Source: Papio anubis (Eukaryota > Chordata > Mammalia > Primates > Cercopithecidae). Taken from it: a stretch of 64,000 nucleotides of DNA. The DNA is taken from contig NC_044983.1 in the NCBI RefSeq assembly GCF_008728515.1, forward strand, positions 131,869,139-131,933,138. Reading direction: 5' to 3'. Below are positions 45,400 through 56,989 of the stretch, in pieces (positions within the stretch are counted from its first letter, which is position 1; the number at the start of each line of letters is the position of its first letter). Made by a program: the position numbers and the translations under genes. The notes below the pieces were generated by a model. That model ran no database searches, had not been told where the DNA came from, and worked only from the letters and a program-made list of their open reading frames with translations.

Positions 45400-46209
45400 G
45401 TTCTGTGTAGCACATAGAATGGATTGAATGATATGAGAATGGACTAAAGTTGGTTAGGGCATAATAATAGAGTGAGGGCTTCCAGCAGTATCATGACTGA
45501 TGGGGAGATCATCCGGGTCAGCAGTGTCCATTTGGCCCCTGTAAAGCAAGTCTGAAAGTGGCACTGAGCTCCTTGTACACCGTGCTCCAGCTGGTTTGAG
45601 CTTTCTCATGTTACAACATTTAGTCTGGCTCTGGGAGTTTCTTGAAAAAATAAAGTTTGTGTAGAAGACACTTATTCCAGACACACAAATATGAGAGCTA
45701 CCAACAACTCAAAATAGGAAATCATTCAAGGCCAAATTGTTTTCTCCCATCTTTCACTCCTTTGGTTGCCATGTGATTACAACATGTATTTCTAAAGTGA
45801 CAACTTCTTCCCAGGTGAAAGCAAATGAATAATAAGGCTTAAAGAAAGCAGTTCTCTGAAAATGAAATTCTAAAGGATCACATTCTTCTTTTTTCATGCA
45901 AATGAAGTCCTGTTGGAGCAGCAGAGCATTACTCAATAAATCATTTTGCACTCTTGAGCAGACTGAATGCAGCTCTAAATGTGACACCACGGGCCTGTTT
46001 AATTGAGCTCTAAGGAAATGGTACAGCTGGCTGAGCTTAGTGCACATTTGAACATTGAGCCTCTCCCTCCATTAGCGCACTTACCTCGTGTTGCCCCATG
46101 CTTTGCTTAGTTTTTAACTAATATTCTATACCACCAAATTCCAAGATACTTGAGGGCAGGAACTAGGGTGGCAGTTAGAGTAAAGTAACACATTTAAAAT
46201 AGGAATAGT
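45400..46209. other. Unique stretch; possible regulatory element
   Basis: No repeat recognised. A perfect POU octamer 'atgcaaat' lies at 45896-45903. A strong splice-donor-like 'gag|gtaagt' lies on the minus strand at 46085/46084. Reverse frames of 76 and 97 codons (45454-45684, 45754-46047) have no domain. Confidence 0.3.
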
Positions 46210-46375
46210 TAATAGGATGTAACACATGTTAAGCACTTTGAATTCATTATCTTATTTAAATTGTTGACATCAACAATTGGAAATTTATATAGTTATATAC
46301 ATATTCAAATGAGAAAAACTAAAGCTTGAAGAATTGTATATCTTAATTTCAGTTACATAGGTAGTAAAATACGAG
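46210..46375 (-). repeat. MIR-type SINE fragment
   Basis: Reverse MIR: 'gttaagcactttgaattcat' and 'atcttatttaaattgttgac' at the start, then decayed core text. Confidence 0.65.
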
Positions 46376-46379
46376 TCAT

Positions 46380-46716
46380 GGCTGAGCGTGGTGGCTCATG
46401 CCTGCAATCCCAGCACTTTTGGAGGCCGAGGTGGGCAGATTACGAGGTTAGGAGAACACCACAATCCTGGCTAACACAGTGAAACCCTGTCTCTGAAAAA
46501 TGTAAAAAATTAGCCGGGTGTGGTGGCACATGCCTACATGCCTGTAGTTCCAGGTACTTGGAAGACTGAGGCAGGAGACTCCCTTGAACACAGGAGGTGT
46601 AGGTTGCAGTGAGCTGAGATTGCGCCACTGTGCTCCAGCCTGGGTGACAGAATGAGACTCTGTCTCAAAATAAATATATATGTGTGTGTGTGTGTGTGTG
46701 TACATATATATATATG
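46380..46716 (+). mobile_element. AluS/Y with TA/TG microsatellite tail
   Basis: Sense Alu with a small internal duplication ('catgcctacatgcctg'). Its A-tail has turned into 'aaataaatatatatgtgtgtg' type repeats (46673-46716). Divergence is moderate. Confidence 0.93.
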
Positions 46717-47529
46717 AGTTATATTTGCATTGAGTTTATTTGACACCAGACCAATTTATTATAAAAGACTATTTTCCCTGCTCAGAATCAGACACCATGT
46801 TTCAGTATCAATAGTAACCCTCACCACCTCTGCAAATGGGCTAGGCAGCTATTATTGCTTATATTTGACAAATTTTGAAAAAAAGATGCTAAATGAGGTA
46901 TTTCAGATCCTTTACCAAGTAATGTAAGCTATATTTCAAAATAAATACTTTTTAATTAAGTAATTTCTACTATATTATGTCCAATAGTAGGTACAATAAC
47001 TAATAAAAAGCAAAATAACGGGATTTGCACTTTAGAAATCTTAGATTACAGCACATCGGACAAAACTTTGTCAGTGTTTACTCAACTTGTAAGTTGATTT
47101 TTACTGTAAAACACTAAGATGCACATGAACTTTTTTTTTAATTTAGAAAGAAAAATGTTCAGAGTAAAAATATTAACAAAGAACAAAATCAGTATATAAT
47201 TAGAAAAAAATTATTTCAATATAATATTTTAAAAAAGAAGGCGGAATTGGCTTTTGACCAAATGTATTAAGTGAACAAAAGTTGTCAACTTTAACATCTC
47301 ATGGTTCCGTGTATCAGATATAATTTGAAATGTCTTTAGTTTGACCATTAAGAACTTGCAACTAGAGAGACTGGGAAATGCTTATAAATGTGGCAGAAGT
47401 AAATGCTAATGCCTGCCAAATTTGATGATAGAGGGAAGGTGGATGAACAATTTCCCAAATACTGCTAAAAAGTCTCATCCGTTCCTTTTTGGAGGTAGAA
47501 TGGTGAAGGAGTGATACAATTTAATGTGA
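46717..47529. other. Unique AT-rich stretch, no gene seen
   Basis: No named repeat. The longest frame is 65 codons. Confidence 0.35.
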
Positions 47530-48667
47530 TATTTATTTATTTATTGTTTTTTTTTTAACTTTTATTTTAGGTTCAGTGGTACATGTGCAGGTTTTTATAT
47601 AGGTAAACTGCATGCCACAGTGGCTTGGTATACAGATTATTTCATCACTCAGCTAATAAATATAGTACTTGATAGGTAGTTTTTCAATCTTCACCCTCCT
47701 CTGATCCTCTATCCTCAAATACATCCTGGTGTCCATTATTCCCTTCTTGGTGTCCATGTTTGACTCCCACTTATAAGTGAGAATATGCAGTGTTTGGTTT
47801 TCTGTTCCTGTGTTACTTTGCTTAGAAAAATGGCCACCATCTCCATCCATGTTCCTGCAAATGACATTATCCTATTCTTCTTTATGGCTGCATAGAATTC
47901 TATGGCATACACATACCACATTTTCCTTACTTACCTATTCCACTATGGATGGGCATCTAGGTTGATTCTCTCTTTGCTATTGGGAATAGTGGTGTGATCA
48001 ACATACACATGCATGTTTCTTTATGGTAGAATGATTTATCTTCCTTTGCATATATACCCAGTAATGAGATTGCTGGGTAGAATGGTAGTTTCATCTTAAG
48101 CTTTTTGAGGAATTGCCAAACTGTTTTCCACTGTGGCTGAGCTAATTATACATTCCCACCAGCACCATGTAAGTGTTCCCTTTTCTCAGCCATCTTGCCA
48201 GCACCTGTTATTTTTTGACTTTTTATTGACAGCTGTGACTGGTGTGATATGGTATCTGATATGGTTTGGCTGTGTCCCCACTTAAATCTCATCTTGAATT
48301 GTAGCTCCCGTAATTCCCATGTGTTGTGGAAGGGACCCAGTGGGAAGTAATTAAATCATGGGGGCAGGTGTTTCTTGTGCTGTTCTCTTGATAGTGAGTA
48401 AGTCTCATGAGATCTGATAGTTTTATAAAGGAGAGTTCCCCTGCACAGACTCTCTTGCCTGCAACCACATAAAACATGACTTTGCTCCTCCTTCACCTTA
48501 TGCCGTGACTGTGAGGCCTCTCTAGCCATGTGGAACTGTGAGTCAATTAAACATCTTTCCTTTATAAATTGCCCAGTCTTGGGTGTGTCTTTATTAGCAG
48601 CATGAGAACAGATTAATACAATAAATTGGTACCAAGGTAGTGGGTGCGTCTGTAAAGCTATGCAAAA

Positions 48668-48900
48668 ATGTGGAAGCATCTTTGGAACAGGGTAACAGGC
48701 AGAAGTTGGAGTAGTTTAGAGGGCTTAGAAGAAGAAAGGAAAATGTGGAAAAGCTTGGAGCTTCCTAGAGGCTTGGAGGGGTCAAAAGACAGATGGTGGG
48801 AAAGTTTGGAACTTCCTAGAGATTTGTTGAATGGCTTTGACCAAAATGCTGAAAGTAATATGGACAACGAAGTCCAGCCTGAGGTGTTTTCAGATGGAGA
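48668..48900 (+). pseudogene. MaLR internal (gag-like) frame, 5' part
   Basis: An open frame with 'DLLNGFDQN' and the same repeated Leu-Glu-Leu-Pro pattern as in the 42371 copy. The ERV1-class LTR inserted at 48901 interrupts it, and the frame then runs into LTR sequence. Confidence 0.75.
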
Positions 48901-49741
48901 TGAAACAGGAAAAGTTCTTTTATCCCCCTCACAGGATGTGAGAAGGAAGTGTGGCTCCCCTCTTCCATGCCCTGCTACTCAAACCTCTAGAGGAAGCATG
49001 CAGACAGGCAGATAGTGCGCCACGTGGGCTCTGACCCCACGGCAGCAGCTACAGGTGAATGTTTACAGCTTGTGAAGCCCTAGTGGGCGTGTGGTAGTTG
49101 CTCTTTCAGTTTCACCATCTGTGGGTGGCTTGTGTTAATCAGCTCAATTAAATCCTCTGCCTTATGGCAAAGAGAGAGGGCTTTCTGTATCCTGGGGTTC
49201 TTGCCTTGGTATACTGGAAAAATTGGATTACATGTGCACCTGGAGAATGACAGCAAGCTTTTATTAAATGGTGGCAGTAGCTCTCCACAGGTAGATGGCA
49301 AACCAGAACAGGGTTTTCCCCTGGAGCTGGGCTGTTCAGCAGCTGGACTCTCCTCCAATTGCCCCAGGCCAATTTCCTTCAGTGTCTGTGTGGTTCTGCT
49401 GGTCGATGGCCTGATAGCGTCTGCTGCTGCCTTTCAGTGTGCTCCTCTGCTCCTCTGCTCCTCTTGATGTCCAGCCGCCTGTGTGCTCTCTGCCAGTGTG
49501 TTCTTCTCCATGTCCAGCTGCTTGTGTCCAAGCCCATGAGGGTCTTGGGGTTTTTACAGGCATAGGATGGGGGCGTGGCAGGCCAGAGTGATCTTGGAAA
49601 ATGAAACATTTGGGTGCAAAAACAAGAGTGTCTGTACTCACCTAGGTTGGTGGGCACAGCCCAGAGGGTAGAGCCCTCTCCAGGGTCTCCAGAGACCCTG
49701 CCCTTTTCTTCCCAGGACTTCAATGCCCCTCTACTGTATCA
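48901..49741 (-). mobile_element. Solo ERV1-class LTR nested in the THE1 provirus
   Basis: An 841-bp insert splits the THE1 text 'cagatggaga | tgaggaactt'. Read on the minus strand it starts 'tgatacagtagagg' and ends 'cttttcctgtttca'. It is flanked by a perfect 4-bp duplication 'gaga' (48897-48900 and 49742-49745). Length, TG...CA ends and 4-bp duplication are typical of ERV1 (gammaretrovirus-like) LTRs. A polyadenylation signal lies at 49265-49260 (minus strand). An A-rich 'gtaaaaacccc' occupies the expected TATA position. The family is possibly HERV-I/HERV-IP (LTR10-like), but I am not certain. Frames of 68-114 codons inside it are incidental. Confidence 0.88.
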
Positions 49742-49744
49742 GAG

Positions 49745-50278
49745 ATGAGGAACTTGTTGGGAACTGGAGTAAAAGTGACTCTTGTCATGCAGAGACTGGC
49801 ATCATTTTGCCCCTGCCCTAGTGGTATGTGGAACGTAGAAACTGAGAGAGATGATTTAGGGTATCTGGCAGAAGAAATTTCTAAGCAGCAAAGCATTCAA
49901 GAGGAACCAGAGCATGAAAGTTTGGAAACTTTGCAGCCTGATGATCTGACAGGAAACAAACCCCCATTTTCTGGGGCGATATTCAAGCCAGCTGCAGAAA
50001 TTTGCATAAGTAATGAGAAGCCTTATGTTAATCCCCAAGACAATGGGGAAAATGTCTCCAGGACATGTCAGAGACATTCACAGCAGCCCCTCCTATCACA
50101 GGTCCAGAAGCTAAGGAGGAAAAAGGGGTTTCCTGAGGAAAAAAATGGGCTTCTAGGGCCTGGCCCAGGGTTCCCCGCTGTGTGCAGCCTAGGGATTTTG
50201 TGCCCTGCATTCCAGCCACTCCAGTCATGGCTAAAAGGGTCCAAGGAACAGCTTGAGCCATGGCTTGAGAGTGTGTAA
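49745..50278 (+). pseudogene. MaLR internal (gag-like) frame, 3' part; longest open frame here
   Basis: An open frame of 177 codons lies entirely in the THE1-type internal region, downstream of the nested LTR. It begins exactly where the THE1 text resumes. It has no protease or RT motifs. It continues the frame interrupted at 48900. I take it as a surviving stretch of a decayed MaLR frame, not a host gene. Confidence 0.8.
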
Positions 50279-51860
50279 GCTCCAAGCCTTGGCAGCTTCC
50301 ATGTGGTGTTGAACCTGTAGGTGCACAGAAGTCAAGAATTGAGGTTTGAAAATCTCCACCTAGATTTCAAAGGATGTATAAAAATGCCTGGATGTCCAGG
50401 CAGAAGTTTACTTGCAGTGGAGTCCTTATGGAGATCTAGGGCAATGAGAAAAGAAATGTGGAGTCAGGGCCCCCACACAGAGTCCCCACTGGGGAACTGC
50501 CTAGTGGAGCTGTGAGAAGAAGGTCACTGTCCTCCAGACTCCAGAATGGTAGATCAACCAACAGCTTGCATCGTGCACCTAGAAAAGCCACAAACACTCA
50601 ACACTAGCCGATGAAAGCAGCTGGGAGGGAGGCTACACCCTGCCAAGCAAGCCACAGGGCAGAATTGCCCAAGGTCATGGAAGGACCTCTTGCATCAGCA
50701 TCTCCTGGATGTAAGACATGCAGTCAATGAAGATCATTTTGGAATTTTAAAATTTAATGACTGCCCTGTTGGATTTTAGACTTACATCAGGCCTGCATCC
50801 CCTTTGTTTTGGCCAATTTCTCCCATTTGGAATGGGTGTATTTACCTGATGCTTGTATCCCCATTGTATCTAGGAAGTAACTAACTTCCTTTTGATTTTA
50901 CAGACTTGTAGGCAGAAGGGACTTTCTTGTCTCAGATGATACTTTAGACTGTGGACTTTTGTGTTAATGCTCAAATGAATTAAGACCTTGGAGGACTTTT
51001 GGGAAGACATGATTGGTTCTGAAATATGAGGATATGAAATTTTGGAGGGATCAGGAGTGTAATAATATGGTTTGGCTATGTCCCCATCCAAATCTCATCT
51101 TGAATTGTAGCAGCCATAATTCTCACATGTAAGAGGAGGAATCCAGTGGGAGGTAATTGAATCATGGGGGTGGGTCTTTCACATGTTGTTCTTGTGATGG
51201 TGAATAAGTCTCATGAGATCTGATGGTTTTAAAAAGGGGTATTCCCCTGCGCAAGCTTTCTTACCTGCCACTGTTTAAGGTGGGCTTTTGCTCTTCCTTT
51301 GCCTTCTGCCATCATTGTGAGACCTTATGAAGCATGTGGAACTGTGAGTCAAGTAAACCTCTATCCATTATAAATTACCAAGTCTCAGGTACGTCTTTGT
51401 TAGCAGCATGATAATGGACTAATACAGTATGTCATGGTGGTTTTGATTTGCATTTCTGTAATGATTAGTGATATGAAGTTGTTTTTCATATGCTTGTTGG
51501 CCACATGTACATCTTCTTTTGGAAAGTGTCTGCCCATGTGCTTTGCACACTTTTTAATGGGGTTGTTGGTATTTTCTTTGTTAATCTAGTTATATTCTTT
51601 ACATTTCCTACATATTAGACCCTTGTTGAATGTATAGTTTGTAAATGTTAACTCCCATACTGTAAATTGTCTGTTTATTCTGTTGCTAGTTTCTTTTGCT
51701 GTGCAGATGATCTTTAGTGTAATTCAGTCCATTTGCCAATTTTTGTTTTTGTTGCAATTGTTTTTGGAGTCTTCATGAAATCTTTGCCAGGGCCCAGGTC
51801 CAGAATATTTCATAGAGTTTCTTAGAGGAGTTTTAGGTTTTTCATTTAAATCTTTAATCC

Positions 51861-52180
51861 GGACGGGTGCGGTGGCTCACACCTGTAATCCAAGCACTTT
51901 GGGAGGCCGAGGTGGGCGGATCATGAGGTCAGGAGATCGAGACCATCCTGGCTAACACCGTGAAACCCCGCCTCTAGTAAAAATAGAAAAAATTAGCTGG
52001 GCATGGTGGCGGGTGCCGGTAGTCCCAGGTACTTAGGAGGCTGAGGCAGGAGAATGGCATGAACCTGGGATGCGGAGCTTGCAGTGAGCCGAGATTGCGC
52101 CACTGCACTCCATCCAGCCTGGGCAACAGAGCGAGACTCTGTCTCAAAAAAAAATAATAATAATAAAATAAATAAATAAA
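51861..52180 (+). mobile_element. AluY inserted in L1, perfect 14-bp duplication
   Basis: Sense Alu from 'ggacgggtgcggtggctcac' with an A-tail rich in AAT/AAAT units. The duplication 'taaatctttaatcc' is perfect (51847-51860 and 52181-52194). Confidence 0.96.
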
Positions 52181-52760
52181 TAAATCTTTAATCCATCTTC
52201 TGTTGATTTTTGTATATGGTGTAAGAAAGGGGTCTGGTTTCAAGTAGCCTGTTATTCCAGCACTCTTTATTGAATGGGTAGTCTTTTTCTAATTGCTTGT
52301 TTTTGTACACTTTGTTGAAGATCAAATGGTTGTGTGTATATGTTTTTATTTCTGGGTTCTCTACTCTGTACCACTTGTTCGTGTGTCTAGTTTTGTACCA
52401 GTATCATGCTGTTTCATAGCCTTGTAGTATGGTTTGAAGTCAAGTAACAGGATGCCTCCAGCTTTGTTCTTTTTGCTTAGGAGTACTTTGGCTATTCAAA
52501 CTCTTTCTCAGTTCCATATAAATTTTAGAATAGCTTTTCCTAATTCTGTGAAAACTATCATTGGTAGTTGGATAGGAATAGTACTGAATCTGTACATTTC
52601 TTTGGGCAGTATGGCTATTATAATAATATTGATTTTGTCTATCCATGAGCATGGAATGTTTTTCCATTTTTGTTTGTCATCTCTGATTTCTTTCAGTAGT
52701 ATTTTGTAATTTATGTTGCAGGGATTTTTCACTTCCCTGGTTAGCAGTACTTCTAGATAT

Positions 52761-52796
52761 TTTGTGTGTGTGTGTGTGTGCTTGTGTGTGTGTATG
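52761..52796. repeat. (TG)n microsatellite within L1
   Basis: A TG run with a single CT interruption, grown inside reverse L1 ORF2. Confidence 0.9.
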
Positions 52797-53933
52797 TGGC
52801 TTTTGTAATTGGGATTGTGCTCTTGATTTGGCTCTCAACTTTGATGTTGTTGGTGTATAGAATGTTTGTGATTTTTATACAATGATTTTGTATACAAAAA
52901 CTTTGCTAAAGTTGTTTATTAAATGTAGGAGCTCTTGAGCAGAGACTATGGGGTTTTCTAGATATAAAATTATATCATCTGTGAAGAAAGATAATTTGAC
53001 TTGCTTTCTATTTTGATGACTTTTATTTATTTCTCTTGCCTGATTGCTCCGGCTAGGATTTCCAGTACTATGCTGAATAGAAGTGATGACAGTGGGCATC
53101 CTTGTCTTGATCCAGTTCTCGAGGGGAAGGCTTCTAGCTTTTGTCCATAGAGTATGATGTTGACTGCGGGTTTTGTCACAGATGGCTCTTATCATTTTGA
53201 GTTGTTCCTTTAATGCCTAGTTTATTGAGGGTTTTTAACATGAAGGGATGTTGAATTTTATCAGAAGCATTTTCTACATCTATTGAGATAATCATATGGT
53301 TTTTTCTTTTAGTTCTGTTTATGCAATAGATCACATTTATTGATTTGAATATGTTGTATAAGAAGAATAAAGCCTACTTGGTCATGGTGAAATAGCTTTT
53401 TGATGTGCTGCTGGATTTGGTTTGACAGTATTTTGTTGAGGAATTTTGCATCTATGTTCTTCAGGGTTTTTGCCCTGATGTTTTCTACTTTTGTTGTGTC
53501 TCCACCAGGTTTGAGTATCAGAATGATGGTGGCTTCATAATATGATTTTAGGAGGAGTTGTTCCTTCTCAATTTTTTGGAATTGTCTCAGTAGAAATGGT
53601 ACTAGCTCTTCATTATATATCTGGTAGAATTTTGCTATAAATCTGTGTTCTCCTGGCTTTTTCTGCTTGGTAGGCTTTTTATTATTGATTCAATTTACGA
53701 ACTCATTATTCATCCATTCCAGGTTTTACTTCCTTTCTTGTTCAACCTTGGGAGATTGCATGTTTCCAGGAATTTATCAATTTTTTTTTTTAGGTTTTCT
53801 AGTTTGTGTGCATACAGGTACTTATAATAGTCTATGAGAGTTTTCATATTTCTGTAAAGTGGTGGTAATGCCTCCTTTTTCATTTCTGATTGCACTTATT
53901 TGGATCTTCTTTTTTCCTTTATTATTATTAATT

Positions 53934-54206
53934 ATTTTTTGAGACAAGTGAGGTCTTACTCTGTTGCCCAGGGTGGAGTATAGTGGTGTGATCTCAGCTC
54001 ACTGCAACCTCCGCCTCCTGGGTTCAATCAATTCTCCTGCCTTGGCCTCCCAAGTGGCTGGGATTACAGGCACCATCCACCATGCACAGCTAATTTTAGT
54101 TTCGCCATATTGGCCAGGCTGGTCTTGAACTCCTGACTTCAAGTGATCCAGCCCGCTTGGCCTCCCAAAGTGCTTGGATTATAGGCATGGGCCACTGCAA
54201 CTGGCC
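53934..54206 (-). mobile_element. AluS/J element inserted in L1
   Basis: Reverse Alu with internal deletions ('cacagctaattttagtttcg' lacks the usual 'gtatttttagtagagac') and the end 'cactgcaactggcc'. A 10-bp duplication 'attattaatt' (53924-53933 and 54210-54219) flanks it. Confidence 0.93.
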
Positions 54207-55021
54207 TTCATTATTAATTTAGCTAGAGGTCTATCAATCTCGTTGTTCTTTCAAACAGCCAACTTTTGCTTTCAATGATATTTTTTGTGGTTTTTCACAT
54301 CTCAATTTCATTCAATTCAGTTCTGATTTTGGTTATTTCTTTTTCTCTGCTAGCCTTGTGGTTGGTTTGCTCTTGTTCTAGTTCCTCCAAATATCATGTT
54401 AGGTTTTTAATTTGAAATCTTTCTAACTTCTTGACGTGGGTGTTTAGCACTATAGACCTCCCTCTTACCACTGCTTTAGCTATGTCTCAGAGATTCTGGT
54501 ATGTTGTATCTTTATTTTCATTAGTTTCAATAATTTTTTGATTATTGCCTTAATTTCATTGTTTACCCAAAATTCATTCCAGAACAGGTTGTTTAACTTC
54601 CACATATTTTAGATGATTTTATTAATCATCTTAGTATTGATTTTTGCTTTTATTGTGCTAATATCTCAGAGTGTGGCTGGTATTATTTTGATTTTTTGAA
54701 TTTACTGAAAAGCTGACGGTTATTTTATGGCCTACAATGTGATCGATTTTAGAGTATGTGCCATGTGCGAATTAGAAGAATATATTATTCTGTTGTTTGG
54801 GGGTGGAGAGTTCTGTAGATATCTGTTAGGTCTATTTGGTCAAGTGTCAAGTTAAGGTTTCGAACATATTCATTAGTTTACTGCCTCAGAGATCTGTCTA
54901 ATGCTGTCAGTGGGATGTTGAAGTCTTCCACTATTTCAATGTGATCTTCTCAGTCTTTTTGTAAATTTTTAAAAACTTGTTTTATGAATCTGGATGCTCT
55001 TGTGTTGGGTGCATATTTATA

Positions 55022-55061
55022 TTATCCTTTTTTTTTCTTTTTTTTCTTTTTTCTTTTTTTT
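55022..55061. repeat. T-rich (TTTTTC)n tract at L1 5' junction
   Basis: Runs of 6-9 T separated by single C. It lies exactly where L1 text ends and may mark the truncation junction or a separate T-tract insertion. Confidence 0.8.
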
Positions 55062-56580
55062 ACTATTTGGGCTAAGAGTTCTAGATTGTATGTCCAAAAT
55101 GTCACCCCCAATTTAGAAATTGTAGTGCTTGGAATTAAAGTAGCTATTGATATAGAATCAATTCCAGTTAGTAGTCCAGACAATGAAAGTTGATACCATC
55201 AAAATTATAGAAAAGAATCAGAAAACATATGTCTTTTTGAAGTCAGTCAGAAACTGAATGACTAGATAAGCAAATACTATTTTTATTACCAGGTGTTTGT
55301 TAAGCTACATAGAAAGTAGAAAAACATTCTTAAAAAGAGTTAAAAAATGTGAAATACTTTGAGGAGAACATCAAGGATTTCAAGGTCGATAGGATAATAA
55401 ATTGGACAAGGTAGATTTTTGATTTTACACATAATGTAAAGAAATAAGAGTCAGACTGTTGAGGCAGGTGCATTAACGTTTACAGTTTTCTTCGACCCTT
55501 CTCTTCCCAAATGACCTGACATTCTTAGAGTAGTATTTTGTAATGGAACTTTCTGTACTGATGAGGACATTTTGTATCAGTGTTACAAATATGATACCTG
55601 TAGCCACATGTGACTTTTGAACTAATGAAATATGGCTAGTGTAACTGTGAAGCTAAATTGTCAATTTTATTAATTTAAATAAATTTAAATGTAAATAACT
55701 GCAAGTTAAACTATATTTAAACTATATTTAAAGCTCTGGGAGGCATATACTAGCATACTTACTAAAATGCCCAGATCTATAGTTTTCAATCACCCATGTA
55801 GTGATTTTATCTAAAATATCTGAATAGAAGAAAAAACAATAAACAAGATAGGAAGAAGTAATTGAGGAGGAATACTTTTTTTGTGAATTTTGACTGTCAA
55901 GTACTCTATGTCCCTGTCAAAAAAGAAACAAAACCCACTCTAAAGAGAAAAAAAAAAACATAGTAAGTCTCAAGTTGATATCATAAACAATTTAGTTAAT
56001 ACACTATCTGGATGTGGATAAAACTAATTGGGCACACATAGGGAGATATTCAATATGGTAAAAATAAAATTAAAGTAAAAGAAAATACCTAGCAGAAGAC
56101 TACAAAATACAAATAGACTGGCAGGTTATAGATACTTATATTGTGACACACACAATTTAAATTAAAAATACTTACCAACCCCAAAAAGATAATAGAGACA
56201 AGATTAAGCCTTTAGGCAGAGGGTAACAAAATATACATTTCTAAAAAGAGACTTTTTTTTACAGATGAAAAGTAAAATAATGAAATTACTTACTTCTTTT
56301 TTACAGATTAAAATTAAAATAATGACATTTTAAAAACCAAAAGATGTGTTTTACGGTGCTTTAGACCTACTGAACAGAGAATTAATTAATTAAATTTTAG
56401 AGTAAAACAAATTATTTAGGTTGAAACACAAAACACTAAAATAAATGAAAAATATGGAAGAGAAGGGGGAAAAGTGAGAAATTCTCACAAGAGTCGTACA
56501 GTTTGATTTGTAGAAATAGAATTGTAGAAAAGCAAAAATATTGCAGAAGCAATGTTTGAAGATACAGTGTTTATCTTCGT
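55062..56580. other. Very AT-rich stretch, no gene seen
   Basis: About 1.5 kb without a repeat I can name. A short tandem 'aaactatattt' pair lies near 55708-55730. Confidence 0.35.
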
Positions 56581-56605
56581 TCCATGTGTATATATATGGA
56601 ACTTG

Positions 56606-56637
<32 letters not shown>
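56581..56637. repeat. (AT)n microsatellite with adjoining small palindrome
   Basis: 'tccat...atgga' around a TA core (56581-56600) is followed by an uninterrupted AT run of ~14 units (56609-56637). It is self-complementary and prone to cruciform formation. Confidence 0.9.
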
Positions 56638-56639
<2 letters not shown>

Positions 56640-56989
56640 AGCTACAGATTCAGAAGATCTACAGACCCCAAGCCAAATAAACAAAAAGAAAATAAGACTT
56701 GAATAGATCATAGTAAAACTGCTAAATAATAATTTTCAAATGTGTTAAAAGCAATCAACTTTTTCAAGTACAGATAATCGCTTAAGGTGTAATACTGAAG
56801 TTAACTGCTGAACTTTCAAGAGATAATGAATATCATAAGAGAATAGAAAAACATTTTAAAATTAGAAAAAAACAATTGCTCATTTAGAACTATATGCACC
56901 TTGAAAATATATTTCATGAATAAAGATAAATGTAGCCATATTTATAAATATGTGTATAAAACAAAATATCTAATTTGCACACATATGTT
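56638..56989. other. AT-rich stretch, no gene seen
   Basis: No named repeat or notable frame. Confidence 0.35.

Larger units (their letters stand above)
48257..51426 (+). mobile_element. Complete THE1/MST-type MaLR provirus inside L1
   Basis: 5' LTR 48257-48620 and 3' LTR 51063-51426 are both 364 bp, starting 'tgatatgg' / 'taatatgg' and ending 'aataca'. The flanks 'gtatc' (48252-48256) and 'gtatg' (51427-51431) match at 4 of 5 bases. The internal region starts 'ataaattggtaccaaggtag', as expected next to the LTR, and is 1.60 kb after removing the ERV1-class LTR at 48901-49741. Internal frames are decayed gag-like remnants. There is no pol, as usual for MaLR. Confidence 0.95.
47530..55021 (-). 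mobile_element. L1 (L1PB/L1MA-like), 5'-truncated, hosting nested insertions
   Basis: Reverse L1. The T-rich tail is at 47530-47557, the 3' UTR follows ('aacttttattttaggttcag'), and ORF2 continues in reverse to about 55021 ('ggatgctcttgtgttgggtg'), within the endonuclease-RT part. Subtracting a THE1 provirus (48257-51426), an AluY (51861-52180) and an older Alu (53934-54206) leaves about 3.7 kb of L1. ORF2 is broken by many stops. A TG microsatellite has grown inside it (52761-52796). The THE1 provirus splits 'ggtgtgatatggtatc' from 'gtatgtcatggtggttttga', normally continuous in L1. Confidence 0.94.

Noticed and set aside
45454..45684. Possible processed pseudogene ending in 'aaaataaagttt'
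   Set aside because: An AATAAA motif is present on the plus strand, but there is no A-tail, no duplication and no recognisable protein.
45754..46047. 97-codon reverse frame
   Set aside because: No domain. It lies on the intron side of the nearby donor-like site, so the two do not support each other.
49132..49723. Several frames of 68-114 codons on both strands
   Set aside because: All lie inside the ERV1-class solo LTR, which is non-coding.
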